Shown here piece after piece: positions 31,120 through 43,162 of a stretch of 64,000 nt of DNA. The translations under genes were made by a program, and so were the position numbers. How positions within the stretch are numbered: the stretch's first letter is position 1; the number at the start of each line of letters is the position of its first letter. The notes below the pieces were generated by a model. The model saw only the letters and a program-made list of their open reading frames with translations, made no database searches and had not been told where the DNA came from. The stretch covers positions 8,742,001 through 8,806,000 of the forward strand of contig CM065304.1 of the NCBI GenBank assembly GCA_033032175.1, given 5' to 3'. The DNA comes from Saturnia japonica (Eukaryota; Arthropoda; Insecta; Lepidoptera; Saturniidae).

Positions 31120-31300
31120 AATGCCGGCAGCGCAGCCGGTGAGTATAATGCCTCGCTGGTTTGCCGCAATAATCGGCAGTGCATATAATTTCAGATGCCG
31201 GAGTGGCACGGCAGCTCGATTTTTGCGGCAAACCTGCCAGGCTGGACAACCAGCGGGCATGTCGCCGACATACTGTCTACTAGCCTTTATTCATGAAGTC
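31120..31300. repeat. GC-rich foldback segment
   Basis: GGTTTGCCGCA near 31148 is complementary to TGCGGCAAACC near 31227, and other GCCGGC-rich arms surround them. It may be a MITE or a hairpin relic. No reliable ends or duplication. Confidence 0.3.
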
Positions 31301-31833
31301 ACGGGCGACAACTAGTTTACCTTCGTGCAAAGCAACCCCACCTCCTCATATGAAAGTTAGAAGTACGCCCGCACTCTCAGTTCATTGTTAGATTTAGTCA
31401 AGCTCGAAACAGAACAGGTACTAGAACAACATTGACATTGCATTAATTAGGCCATTCTATTACTAGGAACACAGACATTTAATGTAACAACTTTTTAATA
31501 TTTATAAAACATAAATTAAAAGTGAAGGGACACGCAGACACGTGGGACATTCTTTCATACACCCTAAATAACCATTTTGGCTGTGTTCCCATCATAAGAT
31601 GACAGCATTTCCCTTTTAACATTACATGAATAAAATCTATTTTTAATTGGTTAAATTATTTATTAATGTTGATTCATTTTGCTACGACATCGGGCATGAC
31701 TCACTGACTGCTGGCAATTAGTACAGACTTATCGATGAAGACGATTTATACTGCGTTTTTAATCCCACGGAGTAAACTGACAATCACTAACGTATATTTT
31801 AAGGTACAATGATTTGAATTGTAAGATTTTAAA
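31301..31833. other. Non-coding stretch
   Basis: No gene or element recognised before the Tigger derivative. Confidence 0.35.
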
Positions 31834-31835
31834 TA

Positions 31836-32506
31836 CAGTGTAAACTCTTTATAACGAAACTCAAGGGACTGAGCATTTTTTGTCGTTATAGAGAGTTATC
31901 GTTATATGGAGTGAACAAAAAAACAACCAAATTAACAAGAATTTTTAATATGTATGTCTTAGATAATAAATGCTTATAAATTATTGTTTACACATATAGT
32001 CTGATAACTTTGTCTAACGTTTTTTGCTATGCCAGTACTGGTTTTGTATTATTTTATGTATTCTATTCATATCTTCTTCTATCAAACTTTTTCGCAACAC
32101 TAATCGCTTTCCGTTTACTGGCCATGTGTAGTTTCAAAGTAGGTTTACGACTGATAATACGATAGGTACCCAGTATGCTTGGTCGAAGACCATCACTTCC
32201 GAGAAAACAATGCGTCATACTGCACGTGTTCGAGGCAATTAAGGATAACAAAAGCTAGACCGACCTTGGATGTTTTGGAGCTTCAAAGTCTTTTGTTACC
32301 TGATAACATAACATAAACAATAATACCGATAATAAATATTTACTGTTTAAAAATATGAACACATTTCTTCTTAATAGAGAATGGCGTATCGCTATAAAGA
32401 GTGTTTCAATATGTGGGTTTTAACGCAAACCAACCAAGTTGGGCTCACTTCAACGTTATAGGGAGTTTATCGTTATAAAGGATAACGTTATTAAGAGTTT
32501 ACGCTG
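31836..32506. mobile_element. Internally deleted Tigger/pogo derivative (MITE)
   Basis: 671 bp, bounded by TA at 31834-31835 and 32507-32508. The ends CAGTGTAAACTCTTTATAAC and its degenerate inverse match the larger copy at 48987-51005. The left 237 bp correspond to 48987-49228 and the right part to about 50615-51005. The junction near 32072 removes almost the whole transposase, leaving only its first codons. Confidence 0.9.
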
Positions 32507-32508
32507 TA

Positions 32509-33050
32509 CTTTATTGTGGGTGTTTATTTATTAATTGAAACATTTTGTGTTAATCAACATACCCGATAATTTACTATTATCATTACATAATTTAGCAAAC
32601 TATGAAATGTATAAACGGCGAAATTTTTTTTTTTTTTTTTTTTTTAATAATTGCCTTTCTGTTAACGTAGAAGAGGCGCTACGGACCGATTGATTATAGC
32701 AGACGCATCTGCTTTAATCGGTCTTCACATTTGAATGGTTCAATATTTTTGTAGAAAAATATCAATACGTTTAATTACTCGTAAGATTTTACGATTAATA
32801 CCAATTGGTGACACCACTATTTTAAAAACAATAATGGGAATGAAATCGTACTATAGTTGATTCCTTTTTCTTGTACATTTATTATAAAAACCCATGGTCC
32901 TGTACAACAAATAATATTTATACATATATAAACGTAACAAACAAGGCTCGACCTTCAATTTCCTTATCAAATAACGAGTGTTATCACTTATCATGTAAGG
33001 ATTTACATATTTAAATATTGGCAAATATTAAAATTAACAGTTTTAATCAA
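32509..33050. other. Non-coding stretch with a poly(T)-headed retroposon fragment
   Basis: A T run at 32624-32645 followed by AATAATTGCCTTTCTGTTAA looks like a minus-strand retroposon tail, with no coding part and no confirmed duplication. Confidence 0.3.
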
Positions 33051-33699
33051 TCTATACTACTAATATAATAAAGCGGAATAGTTTTTACTTTTTTGTTTGT
33101 TTGTTTAAACACCCTAATCTCTGGAATTACCAGTCGGATTCAAAAAATAAATTTTGTTTATGATAGCCAGACTCCAGAGGAATAGTATAGGCTATTTAAG
33201 ATTATGCTACGACTTTCAAATAGCTTTAAATATTAATGTGTGTTACGTAAGACGGAAGTCGAGGCCCTTTCGAACTGCTTTAACCGCGTGCGCTGGCGTA
33301 ATAGTTAACGATACGGCAATACAATGCTCTACAATAATATTGGTCCTTAGTATAATATATCTAAAAAAAGTTAGGTATAGCATATGTCTATCTCTTATAC
33401 GTAAGGCACAATAAGGTATTCTGTGACATGTAAAAATAAAAAATAATTTATAAGCATTATTTTTAGCCATTGCATATTACTCCTTACAAATAAAAGTTAC
33501 TTCATCAAAAAGACAATTTTATGAAGTTAAATTTTGCTCTTTAGAGTTTGCTATTTAAACACGTAGTTTAGGAAATAATGAAAAAGTAAAATAATTTGTA
33601 CTTGCGGGAAAAACTATTATGATAGACAACACGGGTGCGTTGGCGGCGCGGTGTTTGTAGGATGAAATTAGCACGGGTGAAACCGTGGGGCTCAGCTAG
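33051..33699 (+). mobile_element. Non-autonomous Helitron, complete
   Basis: Starts TCTATACTACTAATATAATA after A (33050) and ends CTCAGCTAG at 33699 before T (33700), the Helitron pattern of A|TC...CTAG|T without target duplication or inverted ends. A hairpin CACGG/CCGTG (33672-33687) sits 12 nt before the end, the expected stop signal for rolling-circle transfer. No Rep/helicase gene, so it relied on an autonomous partner. Confidence 0.82.
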
Positions 33700-33837
33700 T
33701 ATTATTATATAATTAAAAGGCGTTTTACTGATAATATTATTGATTTTAATCATAAATGTATTACATGGTTTATATATAAAATTGAACGATTCCGTATAAA
33801 ATTAGATTATATGAATGTACAACTCTACTTTACCGAC

Positions 33838-33915
33838 AAATCATCGCCATCATCAACATCATAACCATCATCACAATTATCACCATCATCAACATCATCA
33901 CTCATCATCAACGAC
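33838..33915 (-). repeat. (CAT)n microsatellite, tail of the RTE relic
   Basis: Imperfect CAT/ATC repeats. On the minus strand they follow directly after the RTE C-terminus at 33905-34085, the usual ATG/GAT-type tail of such elements. Confidence 0.7.
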
Positions 33916-34085
33916 ATTCACTGCTGGACATAGGACTCTCCCACCAATCGCCACAATAAGCGGTCCTACGCTGTTTGCATATAGCGGGTTCTCGCAACTT
34001 TTACTAGGCTGTCAATCCACCTTGTGGCGGCTCTGCCCTCGATGCGTCTCCCGAGTGGCCGTCACTCGAGAATCCTTCGGACCCA
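33905..34085 (-). pseudogene. RTE-clade LINE C-terminal relic
   Basis: The minus strand reads GRAATRWIDSLVKVARTRYM, then QTA, a stop, DRLLWRLVGESYVQQ and a stop, the same C-terminal signature as at 22549-22690. It retains at least three stop codons and no reverse transcriptase core. A GAT-rich tail follows. It ends abruptly near the family C element at 34138. Confidence 0.72.
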
Positions 34086-34137
34086 TCAGCCATCCATCCT
34101 ATGAGCAATGTACCCCGCACAAGGTTTTTATGTTAAA

Positions 34138-34625
34138 CTAGCTGTGCTCGTGGCTTCACTCATGTGGACTACAGAATGTCCGCACGAATCTTGCTCCCCC
34201 GCTCCCGGCTATTTTAAAGACAAAACTGCTTATTGTGGGTGATCCTTAGAAGACAGACGTATACTCTCCGTAACTTTTTTGTAAGTCTTTTTAATGCCTA
34301 CAGTTATGTAGTACATTAATTTTCTATATCTCTTATGGTTTACTCAGCGTAAGTCATTTAAGCGTCCGAATTGATTCACCATGACCAGTATTTTTTTATT
34401 TATACGGAACCCTATTTCTTTTTCTAAAATAAAAGTAGCCTAAGTTACTTCCTATAACATCAGCTATCTATCAGTGAAAGCCCCGTCAAAATCGGTTCAA
34501 CCGTTTCGAAGATTACCCGGACCAAACAGACAGTCAAACAAAAATTTTAGAATGGGTTTTTTGTTATAGCGATCATATACTTTCATATGCATTTAGTAAA
34601 AAGCTGTTATTTTGATTTTACAAAC
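34138..34625 (-). mobile_element. Interspersed element family C, minus copy
   Basis: The reverse of 19216-19701: on the minus strand it ends GAAGCCACGAGCACAGCTAG (CTAG 34138-34141) then T, and starts near TTTTGTAAAATC at 34625. It shares the GGTTGAACCGATTTTGACGG block. No ORF. Confidence 0.6.
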
Positions 34626-35761
34626 AGACACTTCAATTTTAATAATTTTATAGATCTGAACGCGACAGGTAGCGCTGTGGCGTGTTTTTGACTACTGAAA
34701 TGAGCAGAACGTCTGCGGAACCTGATAGTATTTTATAATGGAACATTTTTAAATGTATGTTAATATTAATTTTTGTGGTGTGTGTATTTCCGCACCTGTG
34801 CTTGTTGATGTGTTTGCAAGGCCGCGCGGCCGCGGGTCGGTAAGACTGTGGCGTTACGAAACGTTTCTTAATGTGGAACGTTCTAAATATAACCCTGTCT
34901 CGTACTAGCATTACCAACCTTTATATTTTCAGATTAAAGTACCTATTCACATATATTAATTGCAGTTCTTAACAACCGCTTCGTTTGCATATTACATACC
35001 TATAATCTATTTTTACGGTAATATAATAATAATAAGTTTTACTTTAGATCACACTTTACATAGTCAAACTTAATATAAGAATTAAAAATCAGAACAATTT
35101 ACAATATAAATTAAAAAAACAATGAACAAAAATTGCAAGAAATATAAAAAAATGTGAGGTCTGAAATCTGAAAAAGGTACAATGACCTGAACTACAGCCA
35201 CAAAAATGTATAATATGTATAATAATCTCTTAGTACTACAATGTGTTCAGTAGCATAACTGAGAAAATTCTTGAGTTACGCAAAAAAAATAACGAAGGTT
35301 ATGTGAAATTTGATAATATTTTGTTATATAATTTTAGCTGTTAAATAATTCCTAAGAACAAAACACGCTGAACATAAATTATAAAATTCAGATTTTTAAA
35401 TGTTATAATATATTATTGTTTATTAGTCCGTTACTACAAATTGGTTAAAAAAATCCGGCTCTAGTTGAACATCTGTCACCAAACACATATATGTAGGTGT
35501 TTTCCGGCAGCTGCACTTAGAGCCAGTCTCCCATAGGCATAACGTGGGTCACATAGTTACTTAAAACCAGGTAAAATTATAATCAAACACTAATCCTATA
35601 AAAAACACAGCTCAACTATTTTTGACAAGTTTAGTTTTTTTTTTAATTATTGAATTTATGAGATACAAAGTCGTTTTATGTTGATGAGACATAAATATAA
35701 ATTAATGCTCCCATAATTTTTTATAACGCACCTAAAGAACTATAACTTCAATAATAAGACA
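34626..35761. other. Non-coding stretch with a SINE remnant
   Basis: 35490-35545 (GTTTTCCGGCAGCTGCACTT) is a remnant of the SINE body seen at 15170-15440. A GC-rich patch near 34790-34860 has no supported exon. Confidence 0.35.
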
Positions 35762-35955
35762 ATTTTGAACAAAAAAGAAAACCAACTTCAGTGGTTTTGA
35801 AGAGTTTCCTCGTATATATTCCTATATAATCCCCTATCCAACAAAAAAAGAATCATCCAAATGGGTTCATAAACAAAGACGTTATAGATGAACATCCATA
35901 AAAAATATATACATTTGAATTGAGGACTGTCCTCCTTTTTTAAAGTGGATTAAAA
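35762..35955. repeat. Interspersed repeat family E copy
   Basis: Colinear with 17388-17620: AAAGAAAACCAACTTCAGTG, CCCCTATCCAACAAAAAAAG, GATGAACATCCATAAAAAAT. Confidence 0.5.
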
Positions 35956-36859
35956 TATTATTAAAGCTTTTCTCAACCTGTGTGCTGATTACGCCAATAC
36001 CTCGTCGTTTTTCAATTTAATTTTATAATAGATTTTTGAAGTAATCTATTCTAACACAATCGTTATCGAAGCTTGTCGGATTTTATATCTAGAAGTAAGG
36101 TGTGTAAATTCCTGTTGCCGATCGAAATAACTATGTGTAGGCGTCAAATCACCTCTAACTGTTCTCAGTTCTCACTACAAAACTGAAAATTGTACATTTC
36201 TTTTAGTTTGTTGAGTGGCTACGAAGAAACATATAATCGTCTGTCGATTGGTTTTTGCTTTTTGAACGATTCACAAGACATTAAATTGTCGTAATGTTTT
36301 GAATTAAAGATGAAAGGAAAACTCAGATTACGTTTTTATTAGCGTGGTGGTTTTTATAGGTGAACATAATTCATTAATTGAATACGCTAGGAATTTTTTT
36401 GTTCAATATAAAGGCGTTATTACAGAATTCGATAATATTTATGACTACTTTCAAATGTGGAATTAGTTTTACCTAAACGAATCGTTAGCAGAATGTATTC
36501 GAATTACCTAAACTAAATTGTCATAATTAAATTAATTAATCACAGGTTTCTAAAACCTGTGTAATTTGTATAACTAAATATTAATTTATATAACTAAATA
36601 TTAATTTTTTTACGTATTAGAGCTAATACGTAATTGGCTTCCCTTTTACGACGTATATTTATAAATTACCTCGTATTTACCTAAACTAAATTGTCATAAT
36701 TAAATTAGTACTTTATTATTAACTAGCTAAGTCCGCTCAGTGGCTGAGTCTGATATTAATTAGGTATTAGAGCACTAAATAAAAATATTTTAGTGAATAT
36801 AAATTCACCGAGAAAACAAATCATTCAATTTAATATCCTACTGTTTATTGTTAAAATCA
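35956..36859. repeat. AT-rich stretch with short duplications
   Basis: ACCTAAACTAAATTGTCATA occurs at about 36507 and 36679, and AACTAAATATTAATTT occurs twice near 36571-36605. A 35-bp palindrome-bearing block at 36535-36569 recurs inverted at 41350-41384. Confidence 0.5.
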
Positions 36860-39402
36860 AAAGAGGTTTGTGTCAGAGGAGTTAAAACCTTAATCGGTGT
36901 TGCTTATTGTCCCCCTTTCATAAATCTATGACCTGATGATCATACTTTACTGACCTTGATCCAGTTCTCGAAACTTTGGGATCTGATTATGAACATCACA
37001 TAATCATGGGTGACTTCAATACAAATCTTTTTGCACAGCGTGATTCTCGTACTGTTAAGCTTATGCGTGCCATTGAATCTTCCAGCTTTCATATTTTACC
37101 CCTCCAAGCTACTCACCACAATGTAACTGGAGATGACACCTGGCTCGACATAATTCTTACTTCTAATCTGTCACTTGTTTTCTCTCATGGTCAGCACCCT
37201 GCACCAGGTTTCTCCCATCATGACCTTATTTTCGTTTCTTATACTCTTAAACCTCCGAAAAAAGAACCAAAAATATTGCTCATACGTTACTTTGCACAAA
37301 TGAACGTGGACAAGCTCTGTGCAGATGTTTTAGATATAAATTGGGAACCTTTGATAAATGCTAACAATATTGATGATTAAGTTTGTATTTTAAACAATTT
37401 TATCACAAACTTATACGATATTCATGCGCCCAAAAAACAAGTTAAATTAAGGCGACCTCCGGCACCCTGGATGACAAATGAGTTTCGAATGGCGATGAGA
37501 CGTAGAGACTGCTTTTCGTAAATTTAAAAGAAACCGTGTCGAGATGAACTGGAACTTATTTAAATCCGCTAGAAACCGATGTAACCAGACCATACGCAAT
37601 GCCAAATGTCAGTATATCCTTAATAATATCTCTGTTTGTTCTTCCTCGGCTGATATGTCGAAGTTCCTTGGGACTCTTGGCTTTGGTAAATCTCAACATC
37701 TAGATCTACCTAATACAATAAAGTTAGATGATATCAATAACCATTTCACAACCTCCGATAAACTGAGTGATCAAACTAAAAGTAAGACAACTCACTACAT
37801 AGGTGCATTGCCTCGTATGGACATGGCCCCATTCAAGTTTTCCACGGTTACATGTGATCAGATTAAAAAGTCCGTTCTTTCAATAAAATCTAATGCAACG
37901 CGGGCTGTGATTATTTGAGTAGACAAATGATTATTACTATTCTTGACCAGATTCTTCCTATTATATCTCATCTTATAAACTTTTCTCTATCCTTTGGACA
38001 GTTTCCATCCATATGGAGTAAAGCCTATGTCCGTCCTCTCCCTAAAACTGCAAATCCTTCTCTTCTCAGTCACTTTCGACCTATATCTATAATTCCATTT
38101 CTTTCTAAAGTACTCGAAGCATGTGTGCACAATCAACTATCATCCTTTGTACTTTGTAACAATATATTGAGTCCACTACAATCCGGTTTCAGACCAGGTC
38201 ACAGTACAGTTACAGCTTTGCTTAAAGTGACTGGTGATTTGAGAAATGGAGTGGAGAATAAAATGATTACTGTGCTGGTTCTAGTAGATTTTTCCAATGC
38301 CTTTAATACTGTTAGTCACGACATTCTCCTGGCTATTCTCTCTCATTAGAGGCACTGGCATGGTTCGCTTCATATCTAAAGGGACGACAACAATCGGTTC
38401 GTATAGATGGGGCTACGTCTAACTGGTGTGAGCTTGGTGCTGGCGTCCCTCAGGGTGGTATACTTTCACCTCTTCTTTTTTCCCTCTTTATTAACCTTTT
38501 AACTCATGAACTACGATGTACGTATCATTTGTATGCTGATGACCTCCAATTATACACACAGGCCGCAGTAGATTCTCTATCAGATGCAATTTATACTATT
38601 AACCGGGATCTAAATGCCTTAAGGGATTGGTCTGAGAGATTTGGCTTATCAGTTAATCCTTCCAAAAGTCAAGCAATTGTAATAGGGAGCTCTCGTATGA
38701 TTACCAGAATAGACTTCAGCTCGCTGCCTCAGATTATTTTCAGTGATCTTATTATAACCGTTTAGTACGGATGTAAAGGACCTTGGTTTACACATTGATG
38801 CCAAATTGGATTGGAGAACTCATATTTCCAAGGTTAGTCAGAAAGTGATCGGTACTCTAAAGTTTTTTTATCGCCTCAAAAATTTTCTCCCAGTTAAAAC
38901 GAAAACCATGCTAGTGCAATCTATAATATTTCCTTTAATTGACTATGGTGATGTGTGCTTTTACGATCTGATCACTGACCTTCTTAACAAACTTGACAGA
39001 TTACTCAACAATTGCATTCGATTTGTTTTTAATCTTCGTAAGTATGACCGTGTATTGGGCCATCGTTCAGAGCTTAATTGGTTGCCCATACGCCAGCGTC
39101 GGAGTTTGCGGGCTCTGACAACTCTGTATTCTATTCTATTTTCTCACAACACTCCCTCTTACTTAACTCCACATTTTCAGTTTTTATGCTCTAATCAATA
39201 CCTTAACCTTCGCTCTTCTAATAATCTAATTCTTGGCTGTTCTGTCCATAATTCCGGTTTAGTACATTCATATTTCTATATCCAATCTATTCTCTTATGG
39301 AATGCGCTTCCTTACGAAATCAGGATGTCATCTAATCGTTTCAGTTTTAAAGTCAAGGTACGTCGGCTTTACCAGTGTCATTTAGCAGAATTATCTGGTT
39401 AA
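36860..39402 (+). pseudogene. CR1/L2-like LINE ORF2 pseudogene
   Basis: Endonuclease remains: GVAYCPP, IIMGDFNTN and SHHDL (His in the last catalytic motif). Reverse transcriptase: FRPISIIPFLSKVLEACVHN, SGFRPGHST, VLVDFSNAFNTVSHDIL, GVPQGGILSPLLFSLF, YADDLQLY. The end is WNALPYEIR..FKVKVRRLY, a C-terminus typical of CR1/L2-type proteins. Lesions: TAA at 37378-37380, frameshifts near 37515, 37915, 38345 and 38762. The 5' end of the endonuclease is missing. With these defects it cannot be active. Confidence 0.87.
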
Positions 39403-39715
39403 TGCTGTATTTAGTACTTAATGTTGACTAATTATACTTTTATTTATTGCATTGATATTTATGTATGATGTTGTTATGTGTATGTATTGTATATGTGTAG
39501 TATATATGTATTATATATGTAGTATATTGGTGTTGATATTTTATTTATATATTGTGATATTAAATAGGTTAAACATAATTTCATAAAAACCTTACCTTTT
39601 ACACCTACCAACATTTATCTCTGCATCACCTAATGGTTGACTGGCAGAGAATGCCTTAGGCATTAAGTCCGACATTGTGTATTTAACGCATAATGTGCAA
39701 ATAAATAAATAAAAG
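36860..39715 (+). mobile_element. CR1/L2-like LINE, 5'-truncated and dead
   Basis: 2.9 kb, starting inside the endonuclease domain and ending in (AAAT)n without target duplication, both usual for this group. The 3' UTR (39410-39715) is shared with the short copy at 23186-23349. See the ORF2 entry for coding details. Confidence 0.85.
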
Positions 39716-40559
39716 TATTTGACATATTTAAAAAAAAAATCAAAAATAGTTTCAGTTGTGTGTAATTAGAAAAAAATGTGACAAGTATGTAATCATTTTT
39801 CAGATATGATTGTTTTTATTAAACCTAGGGAAACGCTTGGAATTTCCCTTTCGCGTGGGAACTCCGGGATAAAAAAGTATGTAAAAATACATATAGAAAT
39901 GAAACATTGCATAAACATTTCGAATCAATCCATCAAGTATTGTGGACACGAATATACGGAAGTTGAATTTTATATGTATATATAGATTTAGTTTTAGTAT
40001 GTTGAGAAAGAAACCTCATTTTCTGCTTGAAAATGTTCATTTATTTACTAAAACGTTCCTAACAATGAGTATTTATTTGTTTCTTTGATTGAATATATAT
40101 TTTATTTTTATTTATTTAGGCAGACATTACAGATTATAAACAACATAAGAATAAATTTTAAATTGTACATGTTTTAACTAGCTTATAAGCCAATATTTAT
40201 TAGTGCACATAAAGAGTACATCAGTTGTAATTATTTCAAAAAAAATTGTCACTTGCATGCAGAATTACATTATACTTCGTGCTTCGTCCTTCTAGATTAA
40301 TAACTGAAATATAATAACACAGGTAGAGTTTCTCGTCTAGGATTCACCACTCGCACTATTAGTTGAGAATATTAAAACCTTTTTCTTTTCGGACTTGCTA
40401 CACGTCAGGCCTTGATATGCCATTCACAGTTTAATGCTTCACACTCTGTCAGTTCTTGCGTTTATTTGATTTAAGTGAATGATATCAATAGGATCCATAT
40501 TAAGAACGTTATAATGTTTGATATTATTATATGAGCGACACATACTTGCTATTAGACAG
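39716..40559. other. AT-rich non-coding stretch
   Basis: No gene or defined element. Confidence 0.35.
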
Positions 40560-40800
40560 TTGAAAGACCATTGTTTTTATAAAAAGGGATATGAATTATT
40601 TTTGCGTTTCTACTACGGATATTGATGCTGAACCTTTAAGTCGGGACGTTATTCAATCGAATGTATTTTTTTTAAATGGATATTTAGCCATAACTTTTTT
40701 GTATATAACCCGATTTGGATTATTCTTTTCCTGTTGGATAAGAGATACCTCAACGGTGATTTCATTGGTATTGGATTTTTAACTTCAGAGATACACAAGG
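40560..40800. repeat. Family E partial copy
   Basis: GGATATTTAGCCATAACTTT, CCGATTTGGATTATTC and GTTGGATAAGAGATACCTCA resemble 9049-9231 in the same orientation, with heavy divergence. Confidence 0.35.
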
Positions 40801-41079
40801 GAACACTTGAAAATCATTGAACTTGGTTTTCATTTTTGTAATTTATCAACAGAATTATTATGTTGTTATATCTATTGTTCAAATCAATAGAGATGTCTTA
40901 TTATATTAAGTGAGCAATTCTTGTATATATATATATGTGTGTAATTGGTTTCTCGTAAACTGCTCCCACGATTTCGATGAAACTTTGCATTTAAAATGTG
41001 TTTTACATTTCAAGTTTACCTGTGTTTAGTAGGTGTAGGTAGGTGTGTAGGTGTTTTTCTTTTTTTGTTTATAAGACAC

Positions 41080-41310
41080 CGAGCATAGCTCGGTCGCCCA
41101 GATATTATAATTTAAAAAGAGGTAGGGCACAGAGCAATTTCTTTGGAGATTTCTCTCCACTTGGGGCAGTCCGACTGGTGGAATACCTCCACCCTACAGA
41201 AAATTATAGCCAAATAGTTTTTTGTTGGGTTTTCAGAGCTCGTTGGGGAAGTGGGAGGAAGGTTTCAAAGGGAGGTAGGGCACAGAGAAATTTCTTTGGA
41301 GATTAAATAT
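41080..41310. repeat. Family B copy with an internal direct repeat
   Basis: GAGGTAGGGCACAGAG.AATT then TCTTTGGAGATT occurs at 41120-41154 and again at 41271-41305. Between them CACTTGGGGCAGTCCGACTG and CTCCACCCTACAGAA match, in reverse, the family B copy at 53860-53915. Confidence 0.5.
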
Positions 41311-41384
41311 ACTTCTTCATACCTCCATATATAAAAAATTGGAGACTATACAAATTACACAGGTTTTAGAAACCTGTGATTAAT

Positions 41385-42358
41385 CCAGCATAAATGCAGC
41401 GTAAATGACAGCAATGTTGAGCAGCAAATCAATAAACTTTAGTATCAAAATAAATGGTCATTTCGAGCTGCATCACAGTCGCAATGTGATTTTTACGGTG
41501 TACAAAATTGTCCCGTTGAGTTAACAACTACTTGTTGTATAAGTGAATCAAGTGCTTTATTAAACAACCAAATAACAATGACCGTCGTCTACAGGTGAGT
41601 GAGGTGTACAATAAACATTGCTGCATTGAAAGAAAGGCTGGAGAATAACCTGAGGTAGATAGTTTTTCGTTGCAAGGAAAAACTTTGTTTTTCGCAGACT
41701 TTATGCATACATAAACCAATTACAATAGAATAGAATATTTATTTATTTAACAGATTAGTTTATACATCAATAACGCTAAAGACCATGGTTGGATGAATAG
41801 CTATTTCAATAAATAAAATTGTCGCATTTGGAAAATAGCTATCCACGTGAAACTAATTAGTTGCTAACGCATCCATAAGGTTTTTGAACGGTGGGGTCAT
41901 TAGCCCATAATTCTTCTGAGATGAAGCAGGCATCGCCATGATTGTACCCAGCGATAAGTACAGGTCGTTGGTATCTATTTTTTTGTGGTCAGAATTGGAA
42001 AATATAGATCTCATACCAACAAGACACGCAGCTTATGCAATAATGAGCCTTCTGCACTGTTAATTTGAGAGCATGGATATCTATCAATTTGGCGACGTCA
42101 ACTCACCACTAAAATCGTGGTATGTTCATGCTAATAAGCCGCAGACGATTCATGCCTTAAAAATCACGTTGTTGATGGATGAAAGAAGATTGCATGTTGC
42201 AGAAATACGATTACTGAAATGGATAATATTAGGAATTATTATATCAAAAGAAGCATGTTAGTAGCATCAATGACTGGAAGTTGTTGAGTAAAAGGGGGAT
42301 GAAAATGTCATGAGGAGGAATGTAAGTCATACAACTACAAGATTATTAAATATTTAAG
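41385..42358. other. Non-coding stretch
   Basis: No domain-bearing frame. It was searched for the missing half of the mariner that abuts the R1-like copy at 45571, and none was seen. Confidence 0.35.
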
Positions 42359-43162
42359 GTGGACACGCCATTGGCGGGTGACAAAAGGACAGAGAAAAGA
42401 CCCAGGCCTGCTGCTGGGCCTGAGACAACAAGCGCTGGTGTTTCCAGAGCTGGGCCTGCTCAGACGGGTGCGAAGAGGCCTCGGTCTGTTTCAAGGGCGA
42501 GGTCGGAGGGGGCTGCGCTTGCCCCAACTTGTACTCCATTGGCTACGCCTGCCCCGGCTCCAACTCCACTGGATCTATAGGGGGCTGCCCTCCCGGGGTT
42601 CTCGGTTTCACAGGCCCCCTCTGAGGCCGGAGAGGAGGCCTGGAAAACGGTGGTCCGACGGCCTAAAAAGACGAAAGCCCCTGTTGAGCCGGCAGCAGCC
42701 TCGCCAAAAAAGAAGGTGGACCCTAAGAAGGCCCAGCCTAAGGTGCCCTCCATGCCACGTTCGACTGCAGTTATCATCACGCTGCAGTCGGAAGCTGTGG
42801 CGAGGGGGGTGTCCTATTCGGCCGCCATCCTGAAGGCGCGGGAAGTTGTCCAGTTGGGGGAACTCGTAATTGAGGATCCGAAGCTTAGAAAGACCACCAC
42901 CGGTGCTAAATTAATAGAAATTAGCAGCTCCGAGGGCGAAAAGAAGGCGGCTGGCATGCCTGCACAGCTACAAGTAGCTCTTGCGGATGTGGCTGTGGTA
43001 TCCAGGCCAGTCAAACGGGTGGAGCTTCGGATCATCGGCATCGATGACTCCGTGGACCAGGGCGAGCTAAGGGTCACCATCGCGAGGAAGACTGGATACG
43101 AGCTGGCTATGATTGGGGTCGGCTCCATCCGGCAGGACTAAGGTGGGGGAGTGGTCTATTAA
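42359..43162 (+). pseudogene. R1-like ORF1, N-terminal part
   Basis: The frame from 42359 runs through TAG at 42578-42580 to a stop at 43139. It includes WKTVVRRPKKTKAPVEPAAA and SEAVARGVSYSAAILKAREV, which align to the ORF1 of the copy at 12679-13566. The zinc knuckles are gone, cut off at the junction near 43162. The TAA at 43139 arises just before the conserved GGGVV. Confidence 0.82.

Noticed and set aside
33815..34141. 108-codon His-rich protein
   Set aside because: It is a translation of the (CAT)n tail and antisense of the RTE relic.
41820..42358. Missing half of the mariner next to the R1-like copy
   Set aside because: Read on both strands; no catalytic motif or family sequence found.
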